Notes under the pieces: model-generated
Told to the model about the DNA's origin: nothing
The model's database searches: none
What the model saw: the letters and a program-made list of their open reading frames with translations, nothing else
From: Nocardiopsis exhalans
GTDB lineage: Bacteria; Actinomycetota; Actinomycetes; Streptosporangiales; Streptosporangiaceae
Assembly (NCBI RefSeq): GCF_024134545.1
Contig: NZ_CP099838.1
Coordinates: forward strand, 1 to 64,000
Direction of reading: 5' to 3'
Length of the DNA: 64,000 nt
Shown here: in pieces, positions 15,071 through 24,600 of the stretch
Layout of the letters: the number at the start of each line of letters is the position of its first letter
How positions within the stretch are numbered: position 1 is the stretch's first letter
Translations under genes and position numbers: made by a program

Positions 15071-17073
15071 CCTGCGAGCACAATGTGATGACAACGGTCC
15101 CGTGTAAACCCCTGATACAGGAGGACCTCAAACTGATGGAAGGGAGTTCCGTGGTCGCCTCCGGTCACACCTTCGGTGACAGCGTGGCCACCGTCGTCGG
15201 GATGCTGCCCTGGTGGGTCCTCTGCCTGCTGGGCGTGGCCCTGGTCGGCCTGCTCGTGTGGTGGTTCGTGTACAACGGCCACCACCGCCAGAACCGGCGC
15301 ACCCGGTGGCCGCGGTACCGCCGCATCCGGTTGCACATGTGGCCCGGCCCTGGATTCGCTGGCCGATGGATCCTCAGCCGGGACTACGGTCTCAGGCGCG
15401 CCCTACGCGTGGCCAAGCGGCGGCGCCCTGACTTGGGTTGGAGGGACCGCTGGTTTGGGCCTCGCTCACAGGTCTCGGTCTACCACGGCAAGGCACAGGG
15501 ATGGCTGTACCTGCTGTTCCGGCACAAGGTGCGGTCTTCCTTTGAGGACAACACACTTACGCTCGCACCCCCGCAGGAGTTCAAAAGCGTCTCAGCAGTT
15601 CCCACGATCTGGGACGCTCCCGGTGCGGCCGTGGTCAGCTCGATCCGCGGAAACCTGCTCAGTGACAGCGCCGGATACCGCGCCACCATGGGTGAGATCC
15701 TCGTGTTCAACCCCGCGCAGGTCGGCGAGTACGGATCAACCTTCAAGTGGAATCCCGTTGAAGGCTGCCGCGACTTCAACGTGGCGATCCAGCGCGCCGG
15801 GTACATGGTGGAGGCCCAGACCAGTCAGGGGCTGTCCAACGCCGATTTTTGGTCGGATCAGACCGTGATGTACCTCGCGCCGCTGCTGCACGCGGCCGAC
15901 CTGGTCATGGGCACCCCGGAAGCGCTGACCGAAGCCGATGAGGGCTGGGCCGATGCGCTGGCCGAACCGGTGTCGATGCGTACCATCACCCACTGGATCT
16001 CAACGGCCAACACCAATCTGATGCCTTACGAGATCCTGCGTCAGCACCCGGGCGCCTCGCGGTCGGCTGCCGAGGCCCTGGTCCGGTTCTACAAGCAGAC
16101 CCCGGAGAAGACCAGGGACTCGATCGTGGTCACCGTCGGCCGCACCCTGCGGTTCATGTTGGACGAGACAGTGAGCGAGATGCTGATCCCCCGACCGGGA
16201 GACGCCACGTTCGACGCCGAGCAGTTCGTGCGCAGCACCGACACGCTGTACATGATCTCTCCGCCCCCGGAAGGCAGGTCCCCAGTAGCGCCCCTCATGG
16301 CCGCCTTCCTCGGCGAACTTTTCAATATCGGCGTCCAGGCCAACGAACGCCGCCGGTTCGATCGCCCGGTGTCCATGTTCCTGGATGAGGTCACCAACAC
16401 TGTTCCGGTGCCGTTGGCGTCCTGGACCTCGTACTCGGCCGGCAGCGGCATCATCCTGCACCTGTACTCGCAGGCGGTGACGCAGTTCGTGCGGCGCTGG
16501 GGTTCTGAGGCAGCAGACGAGATCGTGTCCAACTGCAAGGTGCAAAAGTACTCTCCGTCCTTGAAGGGGGAGAGCCGCAAGCTCCTGGACACAGCGGCTG
16601 GCAGGGTGCGCTTGGTCCGCAAGGACAAACAGGACACCACTGACCGCAAGGGCGGGACTAAAACCCGCACGGTCACCTATGAGTCCTGGGAAGACACACT
16701 TCCCGCGCCCGGTCGGGACATCCCGGACGCGTACGTGTTCCTCACCGTGCGAGAGAAGATGCCGACGATCATCCAGCTGGAATACTTCTGGAAGAGCAAG
16801 AGGTACACGAACTACCCGGTGGAGAACCTCACTCTGCCGCCGGTCACGCAGCGGCACATCCCTGAGGCGATTCCGGAGCTGGTGCCGCAGATCCTTCGAA
16901 ACGCCGTCCAGCAGCAGTCAACAACGAAGGCCAAGCACATCCCGGAGAAGCCGGACGGGCGATCTCCCGAGGAGGCTCCGCCTCTCTCTCGTCGGAAGGA
17001 CAGTGCGCAGGCTCTACCGGGTGAGAAGGCTGCCAACCCGCTCGACGGCTTCCTCGAAGGGTTTGGGGACTGA
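15067..17073 (+). CDS. TraG/VirD4-like coupling protein with degenerate Walker A
   Basis: 668 aa. One clear membrane segment (about 45-70, WWVLCLLGVALVGLLVWWFV) and a large cytosolic domain with TraG/VirD4 landmarks: DAPGAAVVSSIRGNLL, GEILVFNPAQVG, NADFWSDQTVMYLAPLLHAA, Walker B SMFLDEVTN at about 435-443, and a C-terminal IIQLEYFWKSKRY. These proteins pump relaxase-bound DNA into the secretion channel. At the P-loop position (about 167-174) the sequence is APPQEFKS, not the usual GPPGSGKT: Lys-Ser remain, but the glycines are lost. It may therefore be impaired in ATP binding or have another role. ATG 15067 overlaps the preceding stop (ATGA); ATG 15136 is an alternative. Confidence 0.78.
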   Translation: MTCEHNVMTTVPCKPLIQEDLKLMEGSSVVASGHTFGDSVATVVGMLPWWVLCLLGVALVGLLVWWFVYNGHHRQNRRTRWPRYRRIRLHMWPGPGFAGRWILSRDYGLRRALRVAKRRRPDLGWRDRWFGPRSQVSVYHGKAQGWLYLLFRHKVRSSFEDNTLTLAPPQEFKSVSAVPTIWDAPGAAVVSSIRGNLLSDSAGYRATMGEILVFNPAQVGEYGSTFKWNPVEGCRDFNVAIQRAGYMVEAQTSQGLSNADFWSDQTVMYLAPLLHAADLVMGTPEALTEADEGWADALAEPVSMRTITHWISTANTNLMPYEILRQHPGASRSAAEALVRFYKQTPEKTRDSIVVTVGRTLRFMLDETVSEMLIPRPGDATFDAEQFVRSTDTLYMISPPPEGRSPVAPLMAAFLGELFNIGVQANERRRFDRPVSMFLDEVTNTVPVPLASWTSYSAGSGIILHLYSQAVTQFVRRWGSEAADEIVSNCKVQKYSPSLKGESRKLLDTAAGRVRLVRKDKQDTTDRKGGTKTRTVTYESWEDTLPAPGRDIPDAYVFLTVREKMPTIIQLEYFWKSKRYTNYPVENLTLPPVTQRHIPEAIPELVPQILRNAVQQQSTTKAKHIPEKPDGRSPEEAPPLSRRKDSAQALPGEKAANPLDGFLEGFGD

Positions 17074-17076
17074 TCG

Positions 17077-18027
17077 GTGACCAACCACGACAACGAACCC
17101 GAGTACCTGGGTGACCTGCCCGAGGTAGGGGGCCCGGCCACGAACCGTGACCGGGCCCCCGCCCATGAACCTTCGGCCTCCGTCGCGGCGGTCCTGGGGG
17201 AAGGGCTGGGAGAGACCCGGGCAGAGCTTCGTGAACTGCGCGACCAGGTCCAGCAAGTCCTGGACCGGCTGACCGGAGCCGATGAGAAGTACGACCTGCT
17301 GCGCGCCAAGCAAACTGAACTGGCAGAAGTGGTCACCGCTCTGGCGGAAACTCTCCACCAGCAGGATCAGAAGGAAGACCCGGAACCTCCTCGGCCTATG
17401 GACTGGGCTCAGGTCCCCGTGGCCGATCGAACCTCCTGGGTTCAGGACCGGGTGGACTGGGTCCGGGACGTGCTGTTCACCAACTACGACCACGCACCCG
17501 CGTCCTTGCGCCCCTGCTGGCCGCTGCACACCACGCTGCTCAACGACGCGAGCCTGTTGGAGTGGATCTACACCGACGGGTTCGGCGACCTCCGGCTGGT
17601 CTCCGCCGAGAGCTTCCGGCGCACCCTGGAGGTGATGCTGGAACGGGCCGAACGTCTGACCCGGGGCTGCCCACAGCCGGATGCCGCCCACTTGCACCCG
17701 GTCCCGATGGCACCCCGGGACGACACGGCACAGGTGGAGCTGTTGGCGAAGAACCTGGCCCTGCGGGAGACGTTCGGGTACTACCTCCAAGGGGCTGCAA
17801 TCCAGGACGAACTCAACGCGAAGGGTGAGGACGCCACTGAGGCGGACCGCCTGGACGCGCAGGCCCGCCTGGACATCCTGAGAGAGCGCACGCAAGCGAC
17901 GATGCGCAACGCGGGAGTGAAGGCCAAGGACTGGCAGGAGTTCAAGGAGCAAGCCGAACGACAGCAGAAGCAGGCCGAGGCCGTTCTCAGCTCGGAAGGA
18001 ACGCGCGACAAGAAGCCAACCAAGTAG
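17077..18027 (+). CDS. transfer-operon protein with coiled coil (316 aa)
   Basis: GTG 17077 follows the TraG-like stop by 3 nt, so it is the last gene of the rightward transfer operon. Residues about 35-105 are a coiled coil (ETRAELRELRDQVQQVLDRL, LRAKQTELAEVVTALAETL). The middle has a Trp-rich globular part (WVQDRVDWVRDVLF, LLEWIYTDGFGDLRLV), and the last 100 residues are again helical (DWQEFKEQAERQQKQAEAVL). Similar proteins with a W-rich centre accompany TraG-like genes in actinomycete plasmids, but I cannot name the family. A perfect hairpin inside codons 17-28 is an oddity. Confidence 0.68.
   Translation: MTNHDNEPEYLGDLPEVGGPATNRDRAPAHEPSASVAAVLGEGLGETRAELRELRDQVQQVLDRLTGADEKYDLLRAKQTELAEVVTALAETLHQQDQKEDPEPPRPMDWAQVPVADRTSWVQDRVDWVRDVLFTNYDHAPASLRPCWPLHTTLLNDASLLEWIYTDGFGDLRLVSAESFRRTLEVMLERAERLTRGCPQPDAAHLHPVPMAPRDDTAQVELLAKNLALRETFGYYLQGAAIQDELNAKGEDATEADRLDAQARLDILRERTQATMRNAGVKAKDWQEFKEQAERQQKQAEAVLSSEGTRDKKPTK
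17128..17160. other. intragenic 10-bp perfect hairpin
   Basis: GGGGGCCCGG (17128-17137) pairs with CCGGGCCCCC (17151-17160) over 13 nt, 55 nt past the TraG-like stop. In mRNA it could attenuate transcription or slow early translation of the gene at 17077. Confidence 0.6.
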
Positions 18028-18033
18028 AACGAG

Positions 18034-18068
18034 GAGGCGGGGCCCGGTCAGTGACCGGGCCCCGCCTC
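18034..18068. terminator. strong bidirectional terminator
   Basis: Perfect 16-bp stem, GAGGCGGGGCCCGGTC / GACCGGGCCCCGCCTC, 3-nt loop AGT. It ends the rightward transfer operon and reaches the stop of the converging gene at 18067. Confidence 0.88.
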
Positions 18069-18594
18069 ATGTCCACGGGTCCGGCCCCGTACACACCAGC
18101 CACAGCAACGTGGACTCAACGCCGCTGAGGTAGGAGGTCGATACTCCGGCTGGAATCTGACGCTGCCCGCTGAGCATCTGCGAAGCGGCTGCGGCTTCGC
18201 CGCTCAACGGTCCCGTTTCGGGTCGTGGGGTGCCCTCGGCCCGGTTAGTGGCAGGTCCCTCGCGGAGCTCACCGCGCGCCCATGCGACGGCGTCCAAGAT
18301 GCCCTCCGCGTAGCGGCGGGAACTGGCCTCGGGGGAAGCGTTCAGGGCCTCGTTGCGCACCCGGGCGAGTAGGTCGTCCACATCGTGCTCGTAGCGGATG
18401 ATGCCCAGCTGATAGTAGGCGGTGTGCTCGTTCTCGTCCCGAGGGTCCTCGCCGCGGTTGAGCCGCGCCCGTAGGTCCTCCAGCTCGCCGGGGGAGAGTT
18501 GCCGGGGCGGTGGGCTCGGCGGCGCTTGGGCGGCCAGGGCCCGGAGTTCCTCCAGGCTCATCATCTGGCCTCGACGCGGGGGCTGTGCACTCAT
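18067..18594 (-). CDS. hypothetical protein downstream of the relaxase
   Basis: 175 aa, unrecognised. Begins MSAQPPRRGQMMSLEELRAL, then a Pro-rich linker, a helical part with YYQLGIIRYEHDVDDLLARV, SSRRYAEGILDAVAWARGEL and a less ordered C-terminus. It is separated from the relaxase stop by 39 nt, in the same direction, so it probably belongs to the relaxase operon and may be an accessory factor. A GAGGTATGAG purine run precedes ATG 18594. No metal or catalytic motif is visible. Confidence 0.62.
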   Translation of the reverse strand: MSAQPPRRGQMMSLEELRALAAQAPPSPPPRQLSPGELEDLRARLNRGEDPRDENEHTAYYQLGIIRYEHDVDDLLARVRNEALNASPEASSRRYAEGILDAVAWARGELREGPATNRAEGTPRPETGPLSGEAAAASQMLSGQRQIPAGVSTSYLSGVESTLLWLVCTGPDPWT

Positions 18595-18633
18595 ACCTCT
18601 TACGGTAAGCCGTTCCAGTCGACCGCGGCGAGG

Positions 18634-21600
18634 CTACAGCTCCACTTCCTCCTCCTCGGGCTCCACTACCCGCTCAGGTTCCGGCTCCAGCTCCTCGCGC
18701 TCGACCTCACTGCGCTCGGCCTCGCGCTCTTCGAGTTCCTCCCGGGCCACGCGCTCGCGCTCCAACAGGGCCTCGTCGATCTCATGGGCCTGCTCACGGT
18801 GGCGCTGGAGGACCTCCTCATGCTCGACTTCGCGCTCAGCCTCGGCCCGCGAGGTGGCAACCTCTCCAGCGAGGCGGGCCTGGTCGATCATCCGGTCCAG
18901 CTCGGCCTCGCGGTCCGCGGGCATCGTGCGGCCCGGGACGAGTTCGCCCTCGCGGACGTCCAGACTCAACTGGTCGTCATCGACGCCGTCGCGCTCGCGC
19001 TGGGCCAGCCAGTCAGCACGCCACTCCTGCCCGGGGACGAGTTCGCCCTCGCGGACGTCCAGGCTCAACTGGTCCGGGGCCACCTCCGGCTCCTCCTGGC
19101 GCTCCACGTCGACGCGCTGGGCCTCCTGGCGCTCCTGCTCCTGCTCGGGATCCGTCGTCCGGGTCCGGGGCTCGGGCAGCTCCAGGCCCAACTCCTCCTG
19201 GCCCTCGCACTGGCGTTCGTGCTCGGCCTCGACCAGCTCGGCCCGACGCTGGCGTTCGGCCTCGCGCTCGCGGGCCTCGTCGGTGTCCAGGTGCAGCGGG
19301 GGCAGCGACTCCACGTCCACCCGGGGTTCACGCTCGGCCCGCAGATCCTCACGGGCACGGCGGCGCAACTCTCCATCGGCGCGCTGGGCGAGCACCCGCT
19401 GGTCCTCGGTGACCTCGTACCAGCCATCGCGCGCGGCGTCGATCTCCGAGAGTTCACGGCAGTGCTCTCGAAGCTCCTGGGCCAGTTCGGTGCGGGCCGC
19501 GGCGCGGGCCAGCAGACCGGCCTGGCGCTCGGGGTCCTCGACCTTCGCCGCGCGGGCCCTGAGGATGTCGGCTTCGTCGGACAGGTCGCGGGCCTGGAGT
19601 GAGGCGGCGCGCAGCTGCGGGGCCACGTAGGCCGGCGCCCACTGGGTCTGGCGGGCGTAGGCGGCACGCAGGGCGTACAGGTCGCCCACACCCATCGTGG
19701 CCAGGTCCTGCTCACCCTGGTTGCCGAGGGCCTCGTGGGCGGCCAGCCAGGAGGCTCGTCGTTCGGGCTCCGTCTTGGAGGGGGCCGGGCCGATGGCGTC
19801 GGTCTCGGCTTCGTACATCCACTGTTCGCGGTAGGACAGGATCGCGCGAGCCCGGCTCAGCCACGTCTGGCGCTCCTCGGTGGGCTCGCCGAACTCGTTC
19901 GCCGCCGGGGGGAGCCCGATGCGTTCGGCCAGCCATGGGGGGGTGCGCTCGGCGGCTCGGTGGGCGAGTTCCTCGGCCCGGTCGTCCATAGCCTCGGCGA
20001 CTTCGAACCGGAAGCGGTCGATGCTGGGCATTCCCAGGGGCTTGGTGCGCTGGACCTGGTTGGCGTGGATCTCTTCTTCGGGGATCTCCAGCGCGTCGAG
20101 GTCGATGCCCTGTTCCTCAGCCAGGTGTTTGATGCGCCAGTCCAGCACGCTGCAAATCGACTCGGCCGAGTCCAGTTCTCCCACCCAGTAGGTGAACGCC
20201 TGGTCAAGGATGCCGTCCGCATCCAGGCCAGCCGATTCCAACCGGTTGAGCAGTCGGCCCAGGGTGGAAAGCTCGTCCTCCTTCAGGGCCTTGTTAGCGT
20301 CGTCCCGGTCCAGGGTGCCGCGGGCCACGGCGCGCTCCAGGTAGGCGATGCTCTGGTAGGTGCGGGTGCTGTCCAGCCACATGGCGCCCAGGTGGGCGCT
20401 GTGGCGGGCCCGCTCGAACTCGCCGTACATCGCCTCGATGGACGTGGGGGTCGCGGCGTCGCGTTCCAGGACTCGGGTGAACACGCCGAGCCGCTGGTTG
20501 TCCAGGTCGCGCCGTTGCTGGGCGTCGGCGGCGGCCTGTCCCTGAGCGTCGACTTCGGTGTCGATGAACTCCACTTCGGTGTTGAGTTCTCCGCGCTCGC
20601 GGGCCGCGGCCGTGCGCTGGCGGGCTACTTCCTCCTCGGACTGTTCGGGTCCGGTGCGCAGATCGGCGACGCGCTCGCGCTCGGCGACGGCATAGGCGTA
20701 GTTGCCGTTGCGGGCGCGGGTCATCAGGACATACCACATCTGCCTGCTGGTGGCCTCGTCCACGATGCCGTGACAGGTGTCGACCGTGCGGCCCTGAGCC
20801 GAGTGCGCCGTACCGGAGTAGCCCAGCTCCACGTTCTCGGCGACGTAGGCGGCGGGCAGAGTGACGTAGGTCGGCTCCTGCTGGTCCTGGGTGCCGTGCA
20901 GGACGGCGCGAATGCTGCCATCGGGGCGCGTCTCGACCACGTGAAGCACGTCGCGGTTGGTCAAGGTGCGCGTACCCGTGCCGACCTGGACGCGGGTCTC
21001 GTTGGCGCGCGCCATGATCCGGTCACCGACGCCGGCCGCGTTGGTGTCGGCCAGCGTGATGCCCTCGGGCTCGACCCGGCCGATCTCGACCAGTTCGGCG
21101 CGCACGCGGGCCGAGAGCTGGGCGGCGGACTCGTTGGTACTGGTGAGCAGCAGGCTGTCACGTCCGGCGAGCAAGTCGGCCAGATAGGACCGCAGGGCCT
21201 GGGCCTCAACGTCCGCCCGGATCCCGGCGAACAGTCGGCCGCGTTTGTCGTAGGCGAGCAGAGCCTCGGGGCTGCCCTCACGCAGTTCCAGCGAGGCCTC
21301 GCGCTCCCACTGTGCGGAGAACCGGGCCACCTCGGTCAGCTCGTAGGCGCCGCCGACCTGGGCAAGGTAGCGGCCCATACCGCCGGCCGCCGGGGCAGGC
21401 AACTGCTCGTGGTCGCCTGCCCAGACGATTTTGGCGCGGGCCCGGGTGGCCAACGACTGGATCTTGGCCAGCTGGTCGTTGGGGACCATCGAGTATTCAT
21501 CGACCACGATGAGCTGGCCAGGAACGATCCGAACCCTTCCGGCTTCGATCAACCGCAGCCACTTCTCGATGTTGTACGCCGAGGACATCCCCTCGTTCGC

Positions 21601-24600
21601 CAGGACGTTGGCGGCGTTCTGGGCCAGCGCCAAACCCACGACCGGGGTATCGGTGCGTGCCTTCCACACCTGGGCGAGCTTGGCGAGCACGTAGGACTTA
21701 CCGGATCCGGCCGGACCCACCAGCATGTCCACGCCGCGGCCGCTGGTGATGATTCCGGCGATCGCTGCGGCCTGGTCCTGGCGAAGCGTGGGGGACTCCG
21801 CCATGACGTGACGCAGGGCCAGCTCGTACTGGGTCACCGGCGGGAGAGCTTCGTGGCCGAACGTATCGACTTCACCCTGATTCGTGACCTCGGCCTGAGC
21901 CTGCTCGGAGTGGGTGGGCGCCTCGATTTCGACCACGGGGGTTTGCTGCGGCTGAGTCGGCTCGACTCCGCCGCGGCTACCGGTCGACTTCGCCGTGACG
22001 GGCTTCCACGGGTCACCCTCGGCGTGGCTTTCCTCGGTGCGGTCCTGTTCGGTGAACTCGTTGAGGAACGAGAGCTGGACGGCCTCACCCATACCGGGGT
22101 CGTCCTCCAGTCCCATCACCGCATGCAGGTGCGCCAGGGCGTGACGTGCCAGGACAAGGTCATCGGCGGGGACCAGGCGGGCGGCAGCACGGGCCACGGC
22201 CGCGCGATCCTCGACCGTGAGCTCCCCCTCTGGGGGGCCCTCGTAGGTGCGAGACGGCTCCCAGTCGGGGACCTCACCGGGCGCAGGCGGCTCGAAACCC
22301 CAGGACACGGCGGCCTCGTGCACCAGCTCGTAGCGTGTGGTCGGGCCTGACTGCTCGGTGCGCACTGGGCGGTGGCGGCGGGCGTCCACGATCTGCTCAA
22401 TGTCGTACTCCAGCACTGCCACCGACAGCGTCCGTTCACGCTCGTTGAGCAGCGTGTTGAGACGCTCGGGCTCGCCGACCAGGTCGCCTGGGTCTTGGCC
22501 CTCGGGCAGGACGGCGGCGTGTACCGGGCCCTCGTAGGAGTGCAGGCGCTCGTGGGCCCGTTTGGCGGCCTTGCGGCCGGCCTTGTCGGGGTCGAAGGCC
22601 ACGACCAGGCCCACACCGTCGTCGGCCTGGTCGGACACCAACTGCACGTGTTCGTCGGTCAGGGCTGTTCCGCAGGTCGCCAGCGCGGTCAGCTGCGGGT
22701 GGTCCTGGTCCTGGGCGAGGTTGACGGCCAACACGTCCAGCGGGCCCTCCACGATGACCGGGCGCGCGCCGGCGGCCAGGGCGGCCTGCTGCTGGCCCAT
22801 GCCGTAGAGGATTTCGCCCTTGCGGTAGATCTCGGTCTCCGGACCGTTGATGTACTTGGGTACATCCGGATCGTCGGTGATTCCCGGCAGGAGACGGGCG
22901 GTGAATCCGACGGGGCGCTGGTGTTCGTCGGTGACAGGCAGCATGATGCGGCCGCGGAACCGGTCGTAGTAGGTACCGGTGCGGGCGCTGCGCTTGACCA
23001 ATCCAGCCGCTTCCAACTCGTCGTTGGTGTAGCCGAGCTTGCTCAGGTGCAGGAACAGCCCGTTCCACTCGTTGGGGGCGTAGCCGACCTGCCAGGGAGC
23101 ATCCTCGGCCACAGCGTGGGCCAGGCCTCGCTCCTGGGTCATGTACCGGCGGGCGTCCTGCCCGGCCGGGGCGTTGAGCTGGCCCTGGTAGTAGGCCACG
23201 GCCTCGGCGGTAGCGTCCAGCAGGCGCTGGATCTGCGGGGTTTCCTCGGGCACCGGCGGGGGTGTCGCGGTCCGCTCGCGCTCCTCGTCAACGTGATCAA
23301 AAGCGCCCTCCGACTCATGATTTTCATGAGAATCGGAGCTACTTCCTTCATGTGTTTCGTTGACTTCGGCTTCGATGTCCTCGCCTTCGCTGCCGAGTTC
23401 GGCCGGTTCCTCAGCAAGTCGCCGGCCCACCAGCTCACTCGTAAACGCCTCAACGATTCGCTCACGGACCTCGGGGTCCTCATCCCGGGTCAGCATCATC
23501 AAGTAGCCGAGAGTCTCAGATGCGACCTGGGTGTACCGGGGCGGGACGAACGCGGCCAGCTCACGGGCGACTGTGGGCCAGTCCTGCCAGGGCTGACTCA
23601 GCAGTCCATCCAACTGCTCAACGACCAGCACCTGCCAGTCCTGCGCCGCCAGCGGCTGGTGTGGGGCCTGCGGTGCCGGCGAGGCCAGCGTCTGCTGAGC
23701 CAGCACGAACCGGCCCACCAGCTCGGGGCAACGCAGCTGGATGGGCGACCAGACCAGGTCATGCTGGACCAGCTGGGTGAATCGCACCCGGGGGGCGTTG
23801 TCCCGCAGGGCCTCCGCGGTCAGACGCTGCTGGAGGTCCATCTCGCTGAGCGTGGTGTATCGCTGGGCGTTGGGCGCCAGGTAGGCGGAAGTACCGTCCG
23901 CGCGACGCAGCTCAGCGGGCACGTCCACGATGTCGGGGGCGTTGAGCAGCCTCACACCGGCGGGACCGGACGGGTCCAGGGCCAGGTCAGTGAGTTGGTT
24001 CAGCAGCCGCTCCAGGTGAGGACCGCCCAGGATGCCCAGGTACGCCGGGAGTTCGTCGTTGATGCGACGCAACAGGTCATGGCGGGAGAACTCGGGCTTG
24101 GCCTCCTGAACTCGGGCCACCGCGGTGGTGAGGATCCGCTCCATCAGAGCATCGTTGCCCTCGATCTGCGCAGTGAAGGGCTCCACAGCACGGTCCGGAC
24201 GCAGACGGCCCAGCACCCGGGCCGGGATCTTAAGCAGGCTGGAGACCTCTTCTCGGTTGAGTTTGTCCTCCCACCGCTTGAGCATCGCTGCGCGGCTGAG
24301 CACCTTCTCACCCTTAGAGGGACGGCTGTTGGTGGTCACGTGCTGGGAGATCTTGAACAGAGCACGGGCAGAGGGTTGGTGCCCGTGATTACGCTCGTAT
24401 TCGCCCAGAAGTCGATCCAACTCAGCGGTGATTCGAGCCCGTCTCGTGCTGAACGCGGTGATCTGTGCGGGCTCGACGCCCTTGACCTCCCAACCATTGC
24501 CGTCAGCGCGCTGAACCCATTCCACGCCCAGAGTGCGGGTGAGGTACTCCATCAGGGAACGTTCGCCCACCGCCGCTGCGCCCGCACGCGACTTAAAGAG

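Noticed and set aside
19735..22350. Long rightward open frames opposite the relaxase
   Set aside because: Antisense shadows of a high-GC gene with clear relaxase, primase and helicase motifs.
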